Below, piece after piece: positions 49,201-61,993 of a stretch of 64,000 bases of DNA. Position numbers and translations under genes: made by a program. The notes below the pieces were generated by a model that was not told where the DNA came from, made no database searches, and saw only the letters and a list, made by a program, of their open reading frames with translations. Origin of the DNA: Protonemura montana (lineage: Eukaryota > Arthropoda > Insecta > Plecoptera > Nemouridae); NCBI GenBank assembly GCA_947568835.1, contig OX387607.1:8069201-8133200 (forward strand), in the 5' to 3' direction. How positions within the stretch are numbered: the first letter of the stretch is position 1; the number at the start of each line of letters is the position of its first letter.

Positions 49201-50028
49201 GAGTTTGTAACGTCCGGTTTTACCACAATCTCAACTCCTTGTTGAAGTATTACTTGAAACTATTGCCATGGCGACTTGCAATCACATCAGTTAAATTCAG
49301 ATGTTTCGGTGAGTAAGAGGTCCAAAAATTATAGTTGATAATTTTGGTAAAACCAAACCTATGCAGAGCCGTTAAAAATAAAACAAACTCAAAGAAACAG
49401 CTATTTAATACATTTAAACCGTAGTTTTGCCAGCTCTGCTGCAGATGCAAATCCAGCTTTGGAAAAATTCTATCCGTTCACTTTCTTTAAACTTCCAGGG
49501 CAGACTATAGATACTAAGACACAGATTTATAAGAGGCGTTGAATACATTTGGCATGCAGTCTGAAGGTCAGTGTTCCGGTGATACGTAACTACATGACCT
49601 TGAACATAAACACATCATTTGATTGGCTGTCAATGACCTTGGAACAGAAACTGAGCATCCGATTGGCTGGCAGTGAGGAAACAGGGCGTTATGAATAACG
49701 AGCAACGCAGGAAAACTGTTGCATAAATGCATGCAAATTTGTAATCTGTAACTATAAAGCACTCACATTAGGCTGCTTTGGCAGCGCGCGTAGGAAGTCA
49801 AAGTCCAAAGCCGTGTCGCCGAGCGACGCGAGCGAGGGCAGCCGCTGCGCAGACCCACGTCCCAGAGACCAGACCCTGGGCCGCGAGTCTGCGCGCACCG
49901 TGTCGTGCAAGCGCAGCACATTGTCCGACGTGAGCAGCAGCAAGTGCTGTGCGCCGGCCGAGCCGGGGTGCCAGCGAGCTTGTAGGAGCTGCGCACTGGT
50001 GAACAGACGCTCTTCCAGGGCGCGGGAT
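37271..50028 (-). CDS. NUP88: NUP88 nuclear pore protein, nine exons seen, 5' end missing
   Basis: Exons (minus, 5' to 3'): 50028-49767, 47052-46928, 46374-46179, 45060-44918, 43919-43828, 43351-43137, 39476-39250, 38143-37895, 37334-37271; about 523 aa. All junctions are GT-AG and phases agree. Landmarks match vertebrate NUP88: RLFTS then LLLLTSDNVLRLHD (propeller); LVGPLPMYPADDDNYG; ALYVFESVELELGLSL; DTGVHAISL; LVNRATQQLR then RRVRTL and AEKYEDAKDKQ (coiled coil); SEQIADMK near the end. NUP88 anchors NUP214/NUP62 on the cytoplasmic face of the pore. The first exon(s), about 130-190 aa in relatives, were not found up to 64 kb. The sequence between AEDQ and LVNRAT is shorter than in vertebrates, so one phase-0 exon may lie unseen in 39477-43136. 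That intron holds an antisense Kazal gene. Confidence 0.92.
37385..37405. repeat. Poly(A) run of 21 nt (poly-T on the NUP88 strand)
   Basis: It lies in the last NUP88 intron, about 50-70 nt before the final acceptor at 37335. On the sense strand it is an extended T run upstream of the pyrimidine tract. It could be a retroposon tail or a simple homopolymer. Confidence 0.85.
39624..39692 (+). repeat. Dispersed repeat, copy 2 (partner 11329-11403)
   Basis: CTTCTGACTGGTTGTTGCCAAG and the following blocks match 11329-11403 in order. It lies in a NUP88 intron. Confidence 0.6.
41012..41614 (+). CDS. Small secreted Kazal-type serine protease inhibitor, 3 exons, inside a NUP88 intron
   Basis: Exons 41012-41048, 41303-41467 and 41553-41614 (264 nt, 87 aa), GT-AG junctions, in phase. 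Exon 1 encodes the signal peptide MKFFLALSALFL. The mature part has the Kazal order of six Cys: NC, three residues, PC, seven residues (KWTFKPL), C-AG, then TYLSLCDYEFANC, and in exon 3 the strand LKVVHLGSC. This spacing fits the family (C-x3-C-x7-C, Tyr before C4, K-V-x-H-x-G-x-C end). The reactive-site region sits between the second and third Cys; the P1 residue is not assigned. The gene lies on the strand opposite NUP88 within the intron 39477-43136. A hydrophobic upstream ORF continues in frame from 40832 but the 41012 Met gives the natural secretory start. Confidence 0.8.
41869..42098 (+). CDS. Candidate terminal exon downstream of the Kazal gene
   Basis: A pyrimidine-rich acceptor (TTTGTTTTTCAATAG) precedes an open frame to the stop at 42096-42098, followed by AATAAA near 42134. 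The entry phase (needs one carried base) fits either Kazal exon 1 or exon 2, so it could be an alternative last exon. The peptide (ALSQFSGQEKRAGSGWTV onward, several Cys and sequons) has no family I recognise. It could equally be chance. Confidence 0.25.
42318..42465 (+). mobile_element. Possible LINE endonuclease fragment
   Basis: The plus strand encodes MLIRDFNTRHLDL followed by YFDLLQD, resembling the GDFNARH...L core of LINE apurinic endonucleases, before the frame closes. The fragment is short, the first Gly is Arg, and it lies in a NUP88 intron. Weak call. Confidence 0.3.
44026..44330 (+). repeat. Dispersed repeat of about 300 bp, copy 1
   Basis: Starts with GCGGCACTGATCTAATGGCG, continues with a GAT-rich tract, AACCTAACCTAGCCTAGA, AGCACCAAGGGGA, AAATCCATGCTGTTGAGAGG and CTAACTTTCATCCC, and is matched in the same order and orientation by 45328-45620. 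The copies are clearly homologous but diverged. No ORF is shared. It lies in a NUP88 intron. Confidence 0.85.
44071..44101. repeat. GAT/GAG trinucleotide tract
   Basis: An imperfect run of GATGATGAG-type triplets inside the first 300-bp repeat copy; the other copy has a shorter version near 45378. Confidence 0.8.
45328..45620 (+). repeat. Dispersed repeat of about 300 bp, copy 2
   Basis: Partner of 44026-44330, shown by GGCACTGGTCTAATGGCGTC, CAAACCTAGCCTAGAAGG, AGCACCAAGGGGA, AATCCATGCTGTCGAGAGG and CTAACTTTCATCCC. The two copies flank the NUP88 exon at 44918-45060, so they sit in neighbouring introns as direct repeats. Confidence 0.85.
45861..45988. repeat. Repeat fragment with 24-nt G tract and a perfect 21-bp inverted repeat
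   Basis: 45861-45896 nearly duplicates 844-880 (shared GAAATCTTATTT and GCAATGCG). It is followed by G24 at 45896-45919. Then 45920-45940 and 45968-45988 are exact reverse complements of 21 bp (containing TTATTATTATGAACACT and its complement) around a 27-nt spacer. The similarity to the sequence next to the Penelope-like copy at the left edge hints at a related element end. Confidence 0.7.
46020..46105 (+). repeat. Dispersed repeat, copy 2 (partner 8986-9072)
   Basis: Shares AGAGAGAAAATCAAT, the CTATCCAAAT-like block, ACCATTA, TCTAGC and TCTATATTA with 8986-9072 in order. It lies in a NUP88 intron. Confidence 0.65.
48099..48118. repeat. G homopolymer, 20 nt
   Basis: An uninterrupted G run in a NUP88 intron, followed by AGGAGGAAG. 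Confidence 0.9.
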
Positions 50029-50135
50029 CTGCACGGGGGCGAAGGGACATGTCATTAGGACACTTAGTATCAGGTAGATATGTGAAAGAATTTAACCTAA
50101 AACTGACCTTGACCTGAAATTTTATTAGTTATATG

Positions 50136-51618
50136 CAGTGGCGGCTAGTGATATATTTTGAGGCCGGGGCAAAGATAAAAACCGATTATGGTAAAGGGCG
50201 GTCGAAGAAAAAAGGGGTTTGGTGGGCGTAGCTACCCACCCAAACAAAATGTTCTTTGAAACCTTATCAAATCAAGCGCCAAATCCTCAACTAATAAACT
50301 GTCCATAAATTCAAGTTTGCAGATTCTAACTTTATCACCCACAAAAAAATAATGTTACACTTTTTTTTTCAATTTTATAAAACTATTTTCTAAAAATATT
50401 CATTTCAGTTCAAATACTATATTCGTATTATAATCGAATGAATGCAACGAGCGGGGGTGGGAATGCCCTTGCTGTTTGCCGAGGCCTGCTGTTTGATGCA
50501 TGGGAGACGGCAGACGCGCACCCAGCTGGAAAAATTCAACATGTCTGCTATGAAATGCACGGTTTTTATAATTTTAGATTTACAGTATTTTAGCTAATAC
50601 TTCAAGCTTCTATTTGATATCAAATAAAATATATTTGGCTCATTGTTAACCAGGTATTCGGAGCATGGAAGGATGGATGCTAATTCAGTTCTTCGAATGC
50701 TTTGCGAGATTTTTTATATAAAGAATGGCGTATTTTTGGTAAATATTTTTAAATACATTTATTATTTAAACGAATATTATTATATATATTTTTAATATTT
50801 TTGGTAAATACAATGTGGAGTTGGTAAAATTTCCAGGTTTGTAAAACAGTTCAGTTCCTCTCGGTTGATATTCCTCGACTACCGCCGAGAGCCAATGATT
50901 TCACCAGCAGCCGACTTGGCTTACCCCGGAGGCCGGCACGAGCGTACACACGGCTAGCGTAAATTCAGTATCGAAAATCCTTGCTAAGGAATTTTAGTTT
51001 CTGTATTTTTAGATTTGCAGTTTTTTAGCCAACGTTTCAAGCTTTGATTCGGTACCAATTTAAATTTCTTCGGGTCATTTTTGCCCCAATATTCGAAGCA
51101 TTGAAGTCAAAGTTCGAGCATTTTTGCGAGATTTTTATCTAGCTCGATATAAAAAAAGTGTTTTGTGGTTTCATAGATAAAGCTTACACAAACGAATTTA
51201 TTTCTGGTCAAATATTTGGCCAAACACTTATAATTTAGATCATCTGATTTAGCAAATTCACCGCCTTTCTGTTGATGGTACTCAACTGCCACCGAGATCG
51301 ACGCAACTACCAGAACCACGGTCCTCGCAACTCCTCGATTTCCTATCCTTTAACTCTGTCGAGGGTAGTGCGCCGCCCGACGCGGCCCGGCAACTCAAAT
51401 AAACTCACTCTACGCAGCGGAAAGCGGCGCGACGGAGCGCGTTCATCAGTCGTGTATTGATACAGAATGCAATTTGGTCACAAGATGAATGTATATCAAG
51501 CCAAAAATAGAAAATTATCATAAATCTCAAAATTATCGTTACTTTCTTCCCTTCTTTCATTTCTCTCTCCACCCGCCAGGGCCGTGCCCTGGCTGCCCTT
51601 ATGGACGAGCCGCCCCTG
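50136..51618. mobile_element. Non-autonomous hAT-type DNA transposon, 1483 bp
   Basis: The left end CAGTGGCGGCTAGTG and the right end, read inward on the minus strand, CAGGGGCGGCTCGTC are terminal inverted repeats (12 of 15 identical), with a further shared GCC-GGGCA block inside. CAGTGGCGG-type ends are known from hAT elements. The flanking 8-mers GTTATATG (50128-50135) and GTTATCTA (51619-51626) agree at 6 of 8 positions, fitting the 8-bp target duplication of hAT. No transposase ORF is present; the longest ORF (70 codons, minus) has no hAT motif. Inside, about 50560-50900 and about 51000-51310 are diverged tandem copies of each other, offset by roughly 436 bp. The decayed duplication suggests moderate age. 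Confidence 0.8.
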
Positions 51619-54557
51619 GTTATCTACTAAGCAGGGCTGAATTTAGCTCACACAGCCAATCACAGACGGTGTTTCCAGATTTTCAAGGGTTGTCGCCATG
51701 GTGATAACAACACTACCCCCAAATGCTTGTGGGTTAAGCTTAAACTCTGCTTTTTAGATGCGGCCCAAAGATTTTATGAGTAATAACGGACAGTTAAATT
51801 TTTTTATCGTAGGAACCAGGATTCACGATTTGAGGTTAAACAAAAAACGGAATTACAGTTTTCCTTGAGCCAAACGTAACTAATATGTGGTCTATTGTAG
51901 ATCATTTTCACATAATAAAAATAACCTAGTAGCATGAATCCGGAGCAAGGACAAGTATAGTTAAGGGAATATCCTATGAAGTTATAGGAAATTCAACAGT
52001 TTTGTTCAACATCTGAGCTGAAAAGTTTGGTAGAACAGAACCCTTAATTTGTTTTCTGGTAGACTGACGTAGCAAGCAAACCTAAAGTATGATTCTTTGG
52101 TGTTCTGCTCTGGCGGGGTCCCAAAATACTTTACTGAGCCAGATTTCTGGTAGCCACCGACTTTGGTGCCATGGCGTCCGTGGAATTGGGTGGAACGGGC
52201 TGCAATTGAACGGTCAAGCTCGGTGTCCTAGTTACCAAAATTCTGTTAAAAAAGGGATACGTTTAAAAAAAAAAACGGAATTCCATTTTACGATCGCTCA
52301 TTTAAACAACAAAACAGCTGTCGTATTGCATGTCGACGGCTCACTTTGCGGCCAAGAGAGGGGGGTAATTTTGCACAGAGTTGCGTTTTGGCGGACACCC
52401 CTGGTCCACCCCCAAGAGCCATCCGGCTCCTTGCCGCTTCATTTCTTCCACGGTCGTATCCTCCCCAAACCCTAAAACCACCCTCGATGTCGCTACATCG
52501 GCCACAACTTGTCGCGCGCGAAGCCCCGTCCCGGAGACCTTCCCCCCGTGCCCCACCCCCACATCGCCACCAAAACCAGGAGCACGGTTGACTTTTTGAC
52601 AGCTACATAATTACTTCCCCTTACATCTCAACCATGCATTCGCTTGCATACACATCCACTGATCCGAGTCCCACAACTGTATTTACCAGCGAATATCTTT
52701 CCTATTACAATACGCCGGGTCGGCGACGTGTGCACAAATTTTAGGCCCCCTCCCCCCCTCCAAACCCCGCGCGAATTTAATATCATTTTAATAATTTCGC
52801 TCGACGGCGACGCTTGTAGCGGGGAGCGGGGGGACGGGATCGCGGGATGCTTGTGTTTCTGACAACAGGAATTAGTGGGCAACGAGGCGTGATCCGATCC
52901 GACCTCCTCCACCCTCCGCGCGGCACTCTTTACTTGCTACCATCCGAGACATGCCCGCCTAACGGCCTGGTTAACGCGCCGGCAAGATTACTATCAGCAT
53001 GCCAATCGGCTCGTTAACGGTATGTACCATAGCGGCTGAGTCAAAGGTTTTGGAATCAGCGCATCACCGTATTGATAATTGTTTGTAAATTGGTGGGTAT
53101 TATGTATTGGCGTACTTGCTCGGTGGGGTCGTGCAGATGATAGGGGGATGTTTTTTATTTTTCAGTTCGGAGTCCCTTTGTGGATAATTGAAAACGTATG
53201 GAAATTCATTTTGATAGGATGTCATAGGAATTAGCTGTGATTAAACCTTACTGTTTGAGGTTGTCCCGCTAGGGTGCACCAATTAAAAGACGAGCAATTT
53301 CAGAGCGTCTTTTGTTGCTTTTCAAACTTGAATCCGTTTTATTCGAATGTAAAAAAACCGTGGTGTATGCAAATTTGATTCGCGCCGAGACTAATGTACT
53401 CTGGTGAAGTCACGACGTACATTTCTGGCTAATTCGCCGAGTCTAAAACTGAGCAAGCCAAGTAACTTCAAAACACTTCTAAAACACGAAGTTAAACGCC
53501 CTCACCCGCTTGCATCTTTAGTGTAAATGGCAAACATGGATTATTTTTATTCTAGTTTTTGATGAAATAACGAACAAATAGTAGATCCAACTGTATCATC
53601 GCAGAAAACAGGTGCAATGACACAACAAAAGATAAACCATCATCCGGTAACCTCTTTTTTTTTTAGCTCAACCAGAAATTGACATATCATTTAACAGCTG
53701 ATACCCATGTACCCACACCCTCGAAGCACTCTCTCAGCTCTGCAGCGTGTTGTCGCCTCCCATTATCTCTGCATTGTGAACACCACACGGGACGGGCGGT
53801 CTGCCTTATCGGTTGCACACGAGACCAAACGTTGTATCTCTATAGCGAATACCCACGCTGCTCGCCTCGCCTCGCCTCGCGGTGGTTTCAATTAAAAATA
53901 AGCGAGAATGCTTTGAGCAAAAAGTTGAAATGTGAATTATTATCGACGCCGCCGCGTCTCTTTTTGTATAAGTGGAGGGGAACGTTAAGCCATCTGATCC
54001 CCCCTCACCCCCCCTCCACCACCCCTCTCAGCACCATCCCTAAAAACCCTATATATACCCTTATCCTATCGGGCGCCCAGCGATGCCACGCTAGCCCCGG
54101 CAAATAACCAATTTAAGTAATCTCTCTTTTTCCATTGTATAATTTATGATTCGTGGTTGTTTTTTGGTGGTTTGGTTTTCCCGTGTTATAGGAAGCCATG
54201 GCGGGCAGATAGCGGAAAGGGTAGAAGCTTTTTACATCGGCGACCTCCAGAAATGGCTATACTCTAGCTTCCCTCTTTCTATTTCTCTTCTCCTACTCTC
54301 TCTCCCTTACATTGCACACTCTCACTCCGTGGGGCTAATTCTCTGCGTTTCTCTTTCTCACTCTCCACCGCTCGCACTTGGGATAGATATATATACGAAA
54401 GCTGCAAGAGTTTTATACACAATTCTGAGCGCAAATCCAAGGAGGAAAGGGTGAATTTTACATCCGACTAAACCGGTGCGGACTGCATGGTACGAATACT
54501 GATGGCTGATGCCGAGGCGATTTCTGCGGCCGGCGACGCGCGATTAGCTAGCAGCGT

Positions 54558-54735
54558 TGTGTCGGCACAAGGCACAGTTGACACGAGGAAAAGTTGGCAA
54601 AATACAGTTGACACAATGAAAAGTTAACATAAGACAAAGGTGACATAAGGCACAGTTGGTTCGAGGCACAGGTCGCATAAGACACAGTTGGTTCGAGGCA
54701 CAGGTCGCATGAGGCGTGCAGTTGCTTAAGACACT
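54558..54735. repeat. Degenerate minisatellite
   Basis: Many copies of a GCACAGTTG/GACACAGTTG-like unit. The clearest part is two consecutive 32-bp units beginning CACAGTTGGTTCGAGGCACA at about 54652-54715. Confidence 0.75.
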
Positions 54736-57254
54736 GACAGGCGGTGGTCGTACGACAGTAACACAATTTATGGTTCCTTTATTTTGGAATTAATTTTTTT
54801 ATCCAATGAAAGATTTTTTTTTTTTTTTGGGGATTGTTAAATATGAAAATGTCTAAAAAATGTAATGGTGCCTCATTGGAATTCCTTAGCATCCCAAGGC
54901 CAGCATTTCATCTCTTCTTCCTTGTAATGTAGCGAATAATACCAGCACAATTGCAACGAAATCGCAAGAAAAATCTCGCACCCAATGCACCCATGAGTGC
55001 GATATCCCAATCCGACTTGCGATCCAACAAACATCATTACTCGGATAATCCCCCCCTCCCTCACCCCGCCCCCGCTCAATTGGAACGTGCACGCGAGGGG
55101 CAGGGGACAAGGGGTACGTGCCCAAACCTCCGCGAGGGGTTGAAATATGTCTTGGACGGTCGCGTCGCACGGCGTCGGTCATTTGTGTCCAAAGCACCAT
55201 CAATTCTTGTCCGAGCGCTCACGTACCACCGCGACAAAGACAAAAGCCAATCTAGCCGCATGCGTCCGAAAAGGACGGCAACACGTCACGTCCCCACAGA
55301 CCATGGACCAGCCATCAATAGATTATAGAATTAAAAATCAATCAATTTGTAGCGAACGCAAAGTTATTGGACGAGATACACCACGCCGGGCAGTCGGTCG
55401 CCGGGAATGATTGAAACCGTGGTGCGTGACGCGGAAATCAATAGATAAGGGATTTGCCCGACGGAGGCGACGCCTCGAATAGCAATGAGTCCCGGGGGCA
55501 GTCAGCCGTATGCCCCTTGGTGTCCCGGTCGAGCGTCCCGTGGGCGACATGTGCTCGTGAAGACCGATGGCGGTTGCCTGAGATGAGTGTTGTCTTGGGC
55601 TCATTATGAGGCTGATGGATTGCACCATATGTGCCCTAGGAGGAATCATGAATACAATCAGGGCAAGTGACAGGAGATCAGTCCATTCGATTGGTTTTCT
55701 GTCGATCGATAGAGGACCTAGTTTGAGAGATGAAATACTTTTGACTTTAAGTTGAGTTAGGATTCGCGGGGAAGTTTAGTCAATAAAGGGGATGGGAATG
55801 GACGTGGATATGAATGAGGCAATCAAAGATCAATCAACGCAGGTAATGCATATTGATTTATCTGTCGCATTTCATTATTATTGTTCCGAACTAGATCTAT
55901 TCGTCACTGGATTTCAACTTAAACCTGGCGTCCGTATGAATCAAATCAGGTAAGGGTTATAGGAATTACGATGGTAAATTGCTAACAGTTCCTTGGTGAT
56001 TAGCGATTCTATCGAACGATTTGCTATAAATGTCTGTAGCGGATGAATAGCATTACTAAATTTCAACTCAAAACGTGATATGAAGAGTAAAATCAGTCGA
56101 AGAATCGAAATCGAATTATTCGTAAACGCGCAGGTCAAAAAGCCCACATCGCTGCTACCAAAGTGAAGCCGAACGCAGGGGGATTTTAAAGGAAAAGCAG
56201 GTAATAACCAAAAACCCCCCGCTCCAGGTCAAAATCGAGCTTCAGTGCGGAAAAACCCATGATACCCCTTAAAGCGGCCTTCCCCGCGCTTCGTCGAGAA
56301 TTGTCTCCGGCGATGATAAACGGCGTCCAGGTCGGCGATCGCGCGTTTCTGGAATCGAGCCGTAACTTAAAAACATTTCTACATTCGGAAAATTTGGTCC
56401 GCGAGCGTCGACGAGTAATTAGAAATATGAGCCGGCCGCTCGCGGTAAATGGCGTGTGAGAGCAGCGTCGAGACCTTCTTGGTGGCGTCGGCGGCGTCGG
56501 CGGCGTCGTCTAGCGCCGATGGGGTTCATCGCGCCGTCACGACGCCCTCGGCGAATCGGATGCAACGATTTCGCGGACGCGCCCTCTTGGATTATCATTC
56601 CGCGAGCGAAAGAGCGAGAATGCACGGCGAGAAAGGGTTTATAGCTAAGTTTATTTTCGGTGAATAAATGAGTGAAATGTATTTTGAATGTGAAACGGTT
56701 TCCGCGTACCGTGATAAGTTATACGTTTAGTGTAATGGGCACGACAGAGGAAGATTACCAGCAAGGAATCGCCAAACGTATACACACATATACTTATCGT
56801 AGATGTTTAACGCTGGGCTTAGAAATTATACTACAGCTATCGGGGCGGAAAAATGCAATTGAAATTAAATAAAAAGTTGTTTCAAGCGAAGAGCAGGACT
56901 GAGAATTTGAAGGAAATTTAACAAGAAAACCAAGAAAGTGACATAGTTAAAAACCGACAATACTGTCCAGGCCGGTTCGTCCAAAAATCGTAACCAGATT
57001 TTAGGCTTTGGTTAGGCACCTATGTTATAATTGATAAAATTCAAAGCTACAATAAATTACCCGTTACCCCCATTCATCTCGATGATTGATAAACCATGCG
57101 ATGTTAGAATCGGAAAAGAGGTCATAAAGACAACGCACAAACACAATCCCTGCGATCGTCGCAAAAAGTTGGCACCTAGCGTTGGGCAACGCTAGGAGAG
57201 TGCATTGAAGTGCAAGCTAGCATTGTTCGGCAGCGTTGGCAATGAGAAGGGGTA

Positions 57255-57271
57255 GGGGGGGGGGGGGGGGG
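57255..57271. repeat. G homopolymer, 17 nt
   Basis: An uninterrupted G run following AGAAGGGGTA. Confidence 0.9.
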
Positions 57272-60200
57272 CGCAGAGGTTTTTCCGTCACACTAATCTC
57301 TTTCGCATCGCGGGCCGCGCCGGGGAAAAATTAGCAGCACCCATTCCCACTAACGAAAGGGGGTGGAAAACAAGAGATCGGCCGTGGTAGGTGCTACCGT
57401 AGATGTAATCGTAACATGCGTAAGTCTTTGCGCCGAGATGGGCGGGACTTGATGGATTTTGTAAAAAAAGGGTTCAGAGAGTTGCTTTGCTGTCGGGGAG
57501 ATAAACGGGAAATCTTTTCTAACATTTGATAATTTTTCCAAAAAATTAAATAGCTTTTAAGCATGAGACGGCCTCGACTGGTGCTGTTCACATTTTTGTA
57601 TAATGTCGCAGTGACATTACATCGAATTGGAAGTGCGAGGAGAATATTGCCCTGCGTAATAAGAAGATGTTATCAGTTGAAAAAAAAAATAGGTAGAGAT
57701 GGTATGAAGGATGTTAATGAACATGGTTGCGTTGGTTCGGTAGAGCGAAGATATTATCTTATAGCCTGGAATGTCAATTTAGCTGCTAGACAAGGGAAAA
57801 ATATATTAAATCAGGAACATAACGGCGTCATACATGCCTAAGAGCCTAGCATAAAAACAATCTTTTTACGGACAATGCTGCGGAACTTATTCAAAGTCAC
57901 CCAGGTTAAAAAAAACAGGTTAAAAAAATAAAAAAATAAAAAAAATACGAACAGAAAATAAACTTCGTAAATCTAGATAAAGAATCACAACTCATTCCTT
58001 TTATCGCCATATCCGAGGGCGTTTTAATCCGCAGAAACGTTATATCGAGAAATTAAGCGCGGACATTTCAATACAGAACAATCGTCGCTATAACTTTGGT
58101 CAATATAAGCCAAAGGGTCAAGCACCGCTTAACGCAAAAGCACGGGCGACCGAATGAAATGTCGCGGGCAGCCATTTTCTAATTGATACCGTCAACCGGT
58201 ACCGCCAACAAACTCATAAAACGAAGGAGATTAAAAACGGTTTTAAACAACGGCGAATTCGAAAAAGAAGAGCTATCAGTTTAAAACTTGTACCCCTCTT
58301 CTCTTCATGCCCTTGCTACCTAGGCGGCCCTTGCACGTTACCCGGGTGTCTAACGTGGCCCAGCACACGCATTACGCATAAATGGTGTTTTAATCTTATG
58401 ACCGAGAAGAGATTTACAACCGGGCAGCGCTGGCAGCTCACCATGCGGTACCACAACGGTAGATGGCGCGCTCCAGACCCGTTACAATTGGCGCCCGGTG
58501 GCGAGATGCCGAGCTACTACGATCGGCCGCACGCCGCGCTGATGACAATTCAATTCTCCTTTTTGCTGACTCACTTAGTTGAACAGTGTTTTAAAGTTAG
58601 CATGAAACCTGTCACCTAAGTGCAGTATTCAGTATGTGATCACGATGGTATTTAACTCGACATAACAAAGATTTACTGGTCAGTTTTATAATGTCAGATT
58701 AAAAATGATAACTGCTAGTTAAGGACTCATATCCATGGTCACAGCCAATCAGATATTTCCATTTTGATCACAATGTCCGGTTGCTTTTTAATAGAGCATT
58801 GTAAAACTGGCCAAAAATAACCCGGTATCTTTGCCTTATTCGATTTCATCTCATGGAAGTTTACAGTACCTTCCTAAATTTAACTTAGACTTTTAGAGAA
58901 CAAATTAAAAGACTAGCATCGATGTACTTATTTCTAAACAAACATTTACAAATTTATGTAAATTATTATGTTTCGAACGCTAGGATATTTGAGACATGAT
59001 CATTGACACAGTTCTATACACTTCTCGCGCGCATTTCCATCTCTGCTCATATGAACGAGCAGTTCTGTGGCATCAGGCTACGTGTACGTCTCTAGATGGA
59101 AGCCATCTTCAAAGAGAGTCATACGATTCGTCTTCAGTCATTTGTCGAGTAATGTCCCACGATTAGATGCACAGACAGCAGGCGAAATAGGCATGCAAGA
59201 CTCAATCTTTCTCCCACTTTGTTCATGATTGTCCTAGAAAGCAACAACGGACAAAGCAACAAACGACGCGCGATGTCGCATTAAAACAGCAAACACGTCT
59301 TACCACCTAATGGCAGAACAATGTAACCATCTTACTCACTTAATTAGCGGTCCTCTCTTTAATTGTGTTTCGCAAAGAGTCGTGATATTTCATTATACCA
59401 GTCAACTCTCGCGGAGAATTCACCTGTGCGTATTATACAGAACAGTGTGTGTGTCCTCTAGCAAACCGACGAAAACTTTACACTTAAATAGTTTGTAAAA
59501 TAATAAACAAAGTGGGCTTCGCCAAGGCATTTAACGAGGTCTTCCCGCCGTGTCAAGACGTCCATTAAACGTGCCCGGTAGTAATGGAAACGAGTGGCGT
59601 CTTCCGAGTCACTCGACGCTGATTACGAAGAATGCACTCGCGGGAAAGAGGCGTCGGCGTCGTCTAATTGTTATTTAGTCATAGCGCATAACGAGCTAGA
59701 TGAGAATGACTTCGGTAAAGGGTTGCTGGGTGATTTGCGGAGAGTGGTTGGGAAAATGGAACAAGGTGGTTGGGTTTATGGGTATTTTAATATGATTCTT
59801 TTGACGGGAAAGTTTGGGGTTGTTTGAAAATAATTTAACATTAAAAAAACACGCTCAGACTGGAGAAGCTAATTCGTATATTAAGAGATGTTCACGTGTT
59901 TATGCACACACCAGAATCATGAAATTCACGAACGATTCATCAACGGTTTGGCGTGTTGGAATCACCAGTTCTCGTGATATCACCGAAATTAAGCATCACT
60001 GCGATGGGACAGGTATTGGATGGGTGAACTTCATATACATGACCAGTTCTGTTCAGGAGAGAGGTTGAACGTACCTACATCAACATAATTTGCTTTACTT
60101 TTCAACCTCTCGACTGCATGGCTACGTGGAGAACTCATGTTTTTCACGTTGTTCCGTCCTTCAAAAAGGACGATTGACCTTGGTCTCCTTGGTGCTCTTC

Positions 60201-61285
60201 GACAGAAGGAGCTTCGTGACGGCAACGGGTTTACCCTTCTCCCTTCTAGTCTACGTACGGTTTACCATCATCCTCATCATCATCGACTCAATTACCGATG
60301 TTATTAGATCAAAACAACAGTGCGTCGATAAACCCCGCTAATCAATCTATCAATCAAGACTTGAGATTGGCTCTAAATATGTGTAAGATAAGCAAAAAGG
60401 AAATAACACAGCACACAATAATATAACACGAGGAGAAACCCCGTTGTCGACTAATTAGCCTGGTATCACCGCCAACTGATGCAAACCAGAAAATCCAAAA
60501 GCGAACTGAGGGAAAGCAAGCAAGCAAGCACACACACACATACATCGGTTACCTCGGCGTTGGCACTAAAACCAAAAACGAGTTCCCTTGTTGCTAGGAG
60601 GAGGAAGACAAAGCAGTCACCACAGAGCGGTGAGTTATCCAGAGATGCGGTATCGTAGATTTGCAGAAACATTTAATATCTTCGCGTGTATTCGCTCGTG
60701 GCCCCTGGAGACGACACGGCGCTCTTACTTCACAGGAGTCGTGTTGTTGTAAAGAAGAAAAGGGGGTAACAAAGGTGCCGGTGGTATCGCTGAATTGTAC
60801 ATTCTAACTAGGGTGGGAGGGGGGAGGGGGCATGACAAGGTGCACATGAACGCGAATCTTTACTTTGGAGAGAAAGTCTGGTGTGAGATTTTGGGGGTTA
60901 TAGAATTTATTTAAGATTGGACTACTGTTTACTGAACGGCACGCCCACTTGAGGTGAGATAGGGGTTAACTTGATCTTTTTTTTACTGTGTAAGCTCACC
61001 ATTATAAACACTTTTACCCTATGTATTGAATCAGATTCTCTGATTGGGTACGCATATTGGGGACGGTAATTTGAGAGCATGTCCGAAATGTTTCAAGCCA
61101 GGGTCACCGCTGTGTCTTCGATTAGGGGACAAAAGCTTGCACCGCATTTCGGCAAGAGGGGCACCAGTACCTAGTGTCCGAGAGGTGCATACTAATTGCA
61201 TGCTTCATACCTCCCCGTTTCTACCGTCGTGCGTTGAGTTCTGCGTGGATAAGCTGAGAAAAAGGGGTGCGGGTGGACGTGGTGA

Positions 61286-61309
61286 GGGGGGGGGGGGGGG
61301 GGGGGGGGG
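61286..61309. repeat. G homopolymer, 24 nt
   Basis: An uninterrupted G run following GGACGTGGTGA. Confidence 0.9.
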
Positions 61310-61993
61310 CAGAGCTTTTAACCAACGATGTTAAAACGAAGTCCTAAACTTTGCGCGAGTGAGAAAGTTTCTTGCATAATTATCAAGACGCGGAAAAATA
61401 TATCACCCATTTCTGCTTAAATAATGTTTTAAAACGTATTATATATTATATAAGAATTTGGTGAGATGTTGAAAACTTAATTAGTTTAAAAATATACATT
61501 CAAATCTCGAAGATTTTCGCGGTTGACCGATCATGGGTAAAGTTTTGTCCCGCGATAATAGGAACACTAGCGCTGCATTAATGAAGCGATGAGTGGGGTG
61601 AGAATGGTGGAATGGGGGCGGGGGTAGATTGGACCAAATATATTGCCGAGTTTCTCAAGAGGAATGAAATGCCATTTGCATTCTGACCACCCCTTGATTC
61701 GCACGAGGATATTTTAACTTTTCACAAATAGATTAAAAAATCCCATTGTTGCTAGCGAGTCTTACGCACGCGTGGTAACAAAAGACAAATTACAATTTTT
61801 GGATGATAGCTAGGTGGGAGTTTGATAATCTTAAAAAATGATTCTCAAGTCAACGATGTTTCCATTATATTCTTTAATCCACTTCTCGTAGTTAGGATGC
61901 AAGATACCATGGGATACAAGCACGAATGCCCCGTAGAACGGGCGCTATGGTCGATGGTGGTATCGTCCCGCTCTACCAGCTCATAGGTCGCCC

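Noticed and set aside
58398-58619. Plus-strand ORF MTEKRFTTGQRWQLTMRYHNG as a gene
   Set aside because: No homology, no splice or promoter support; short and in an ORF-poor region.
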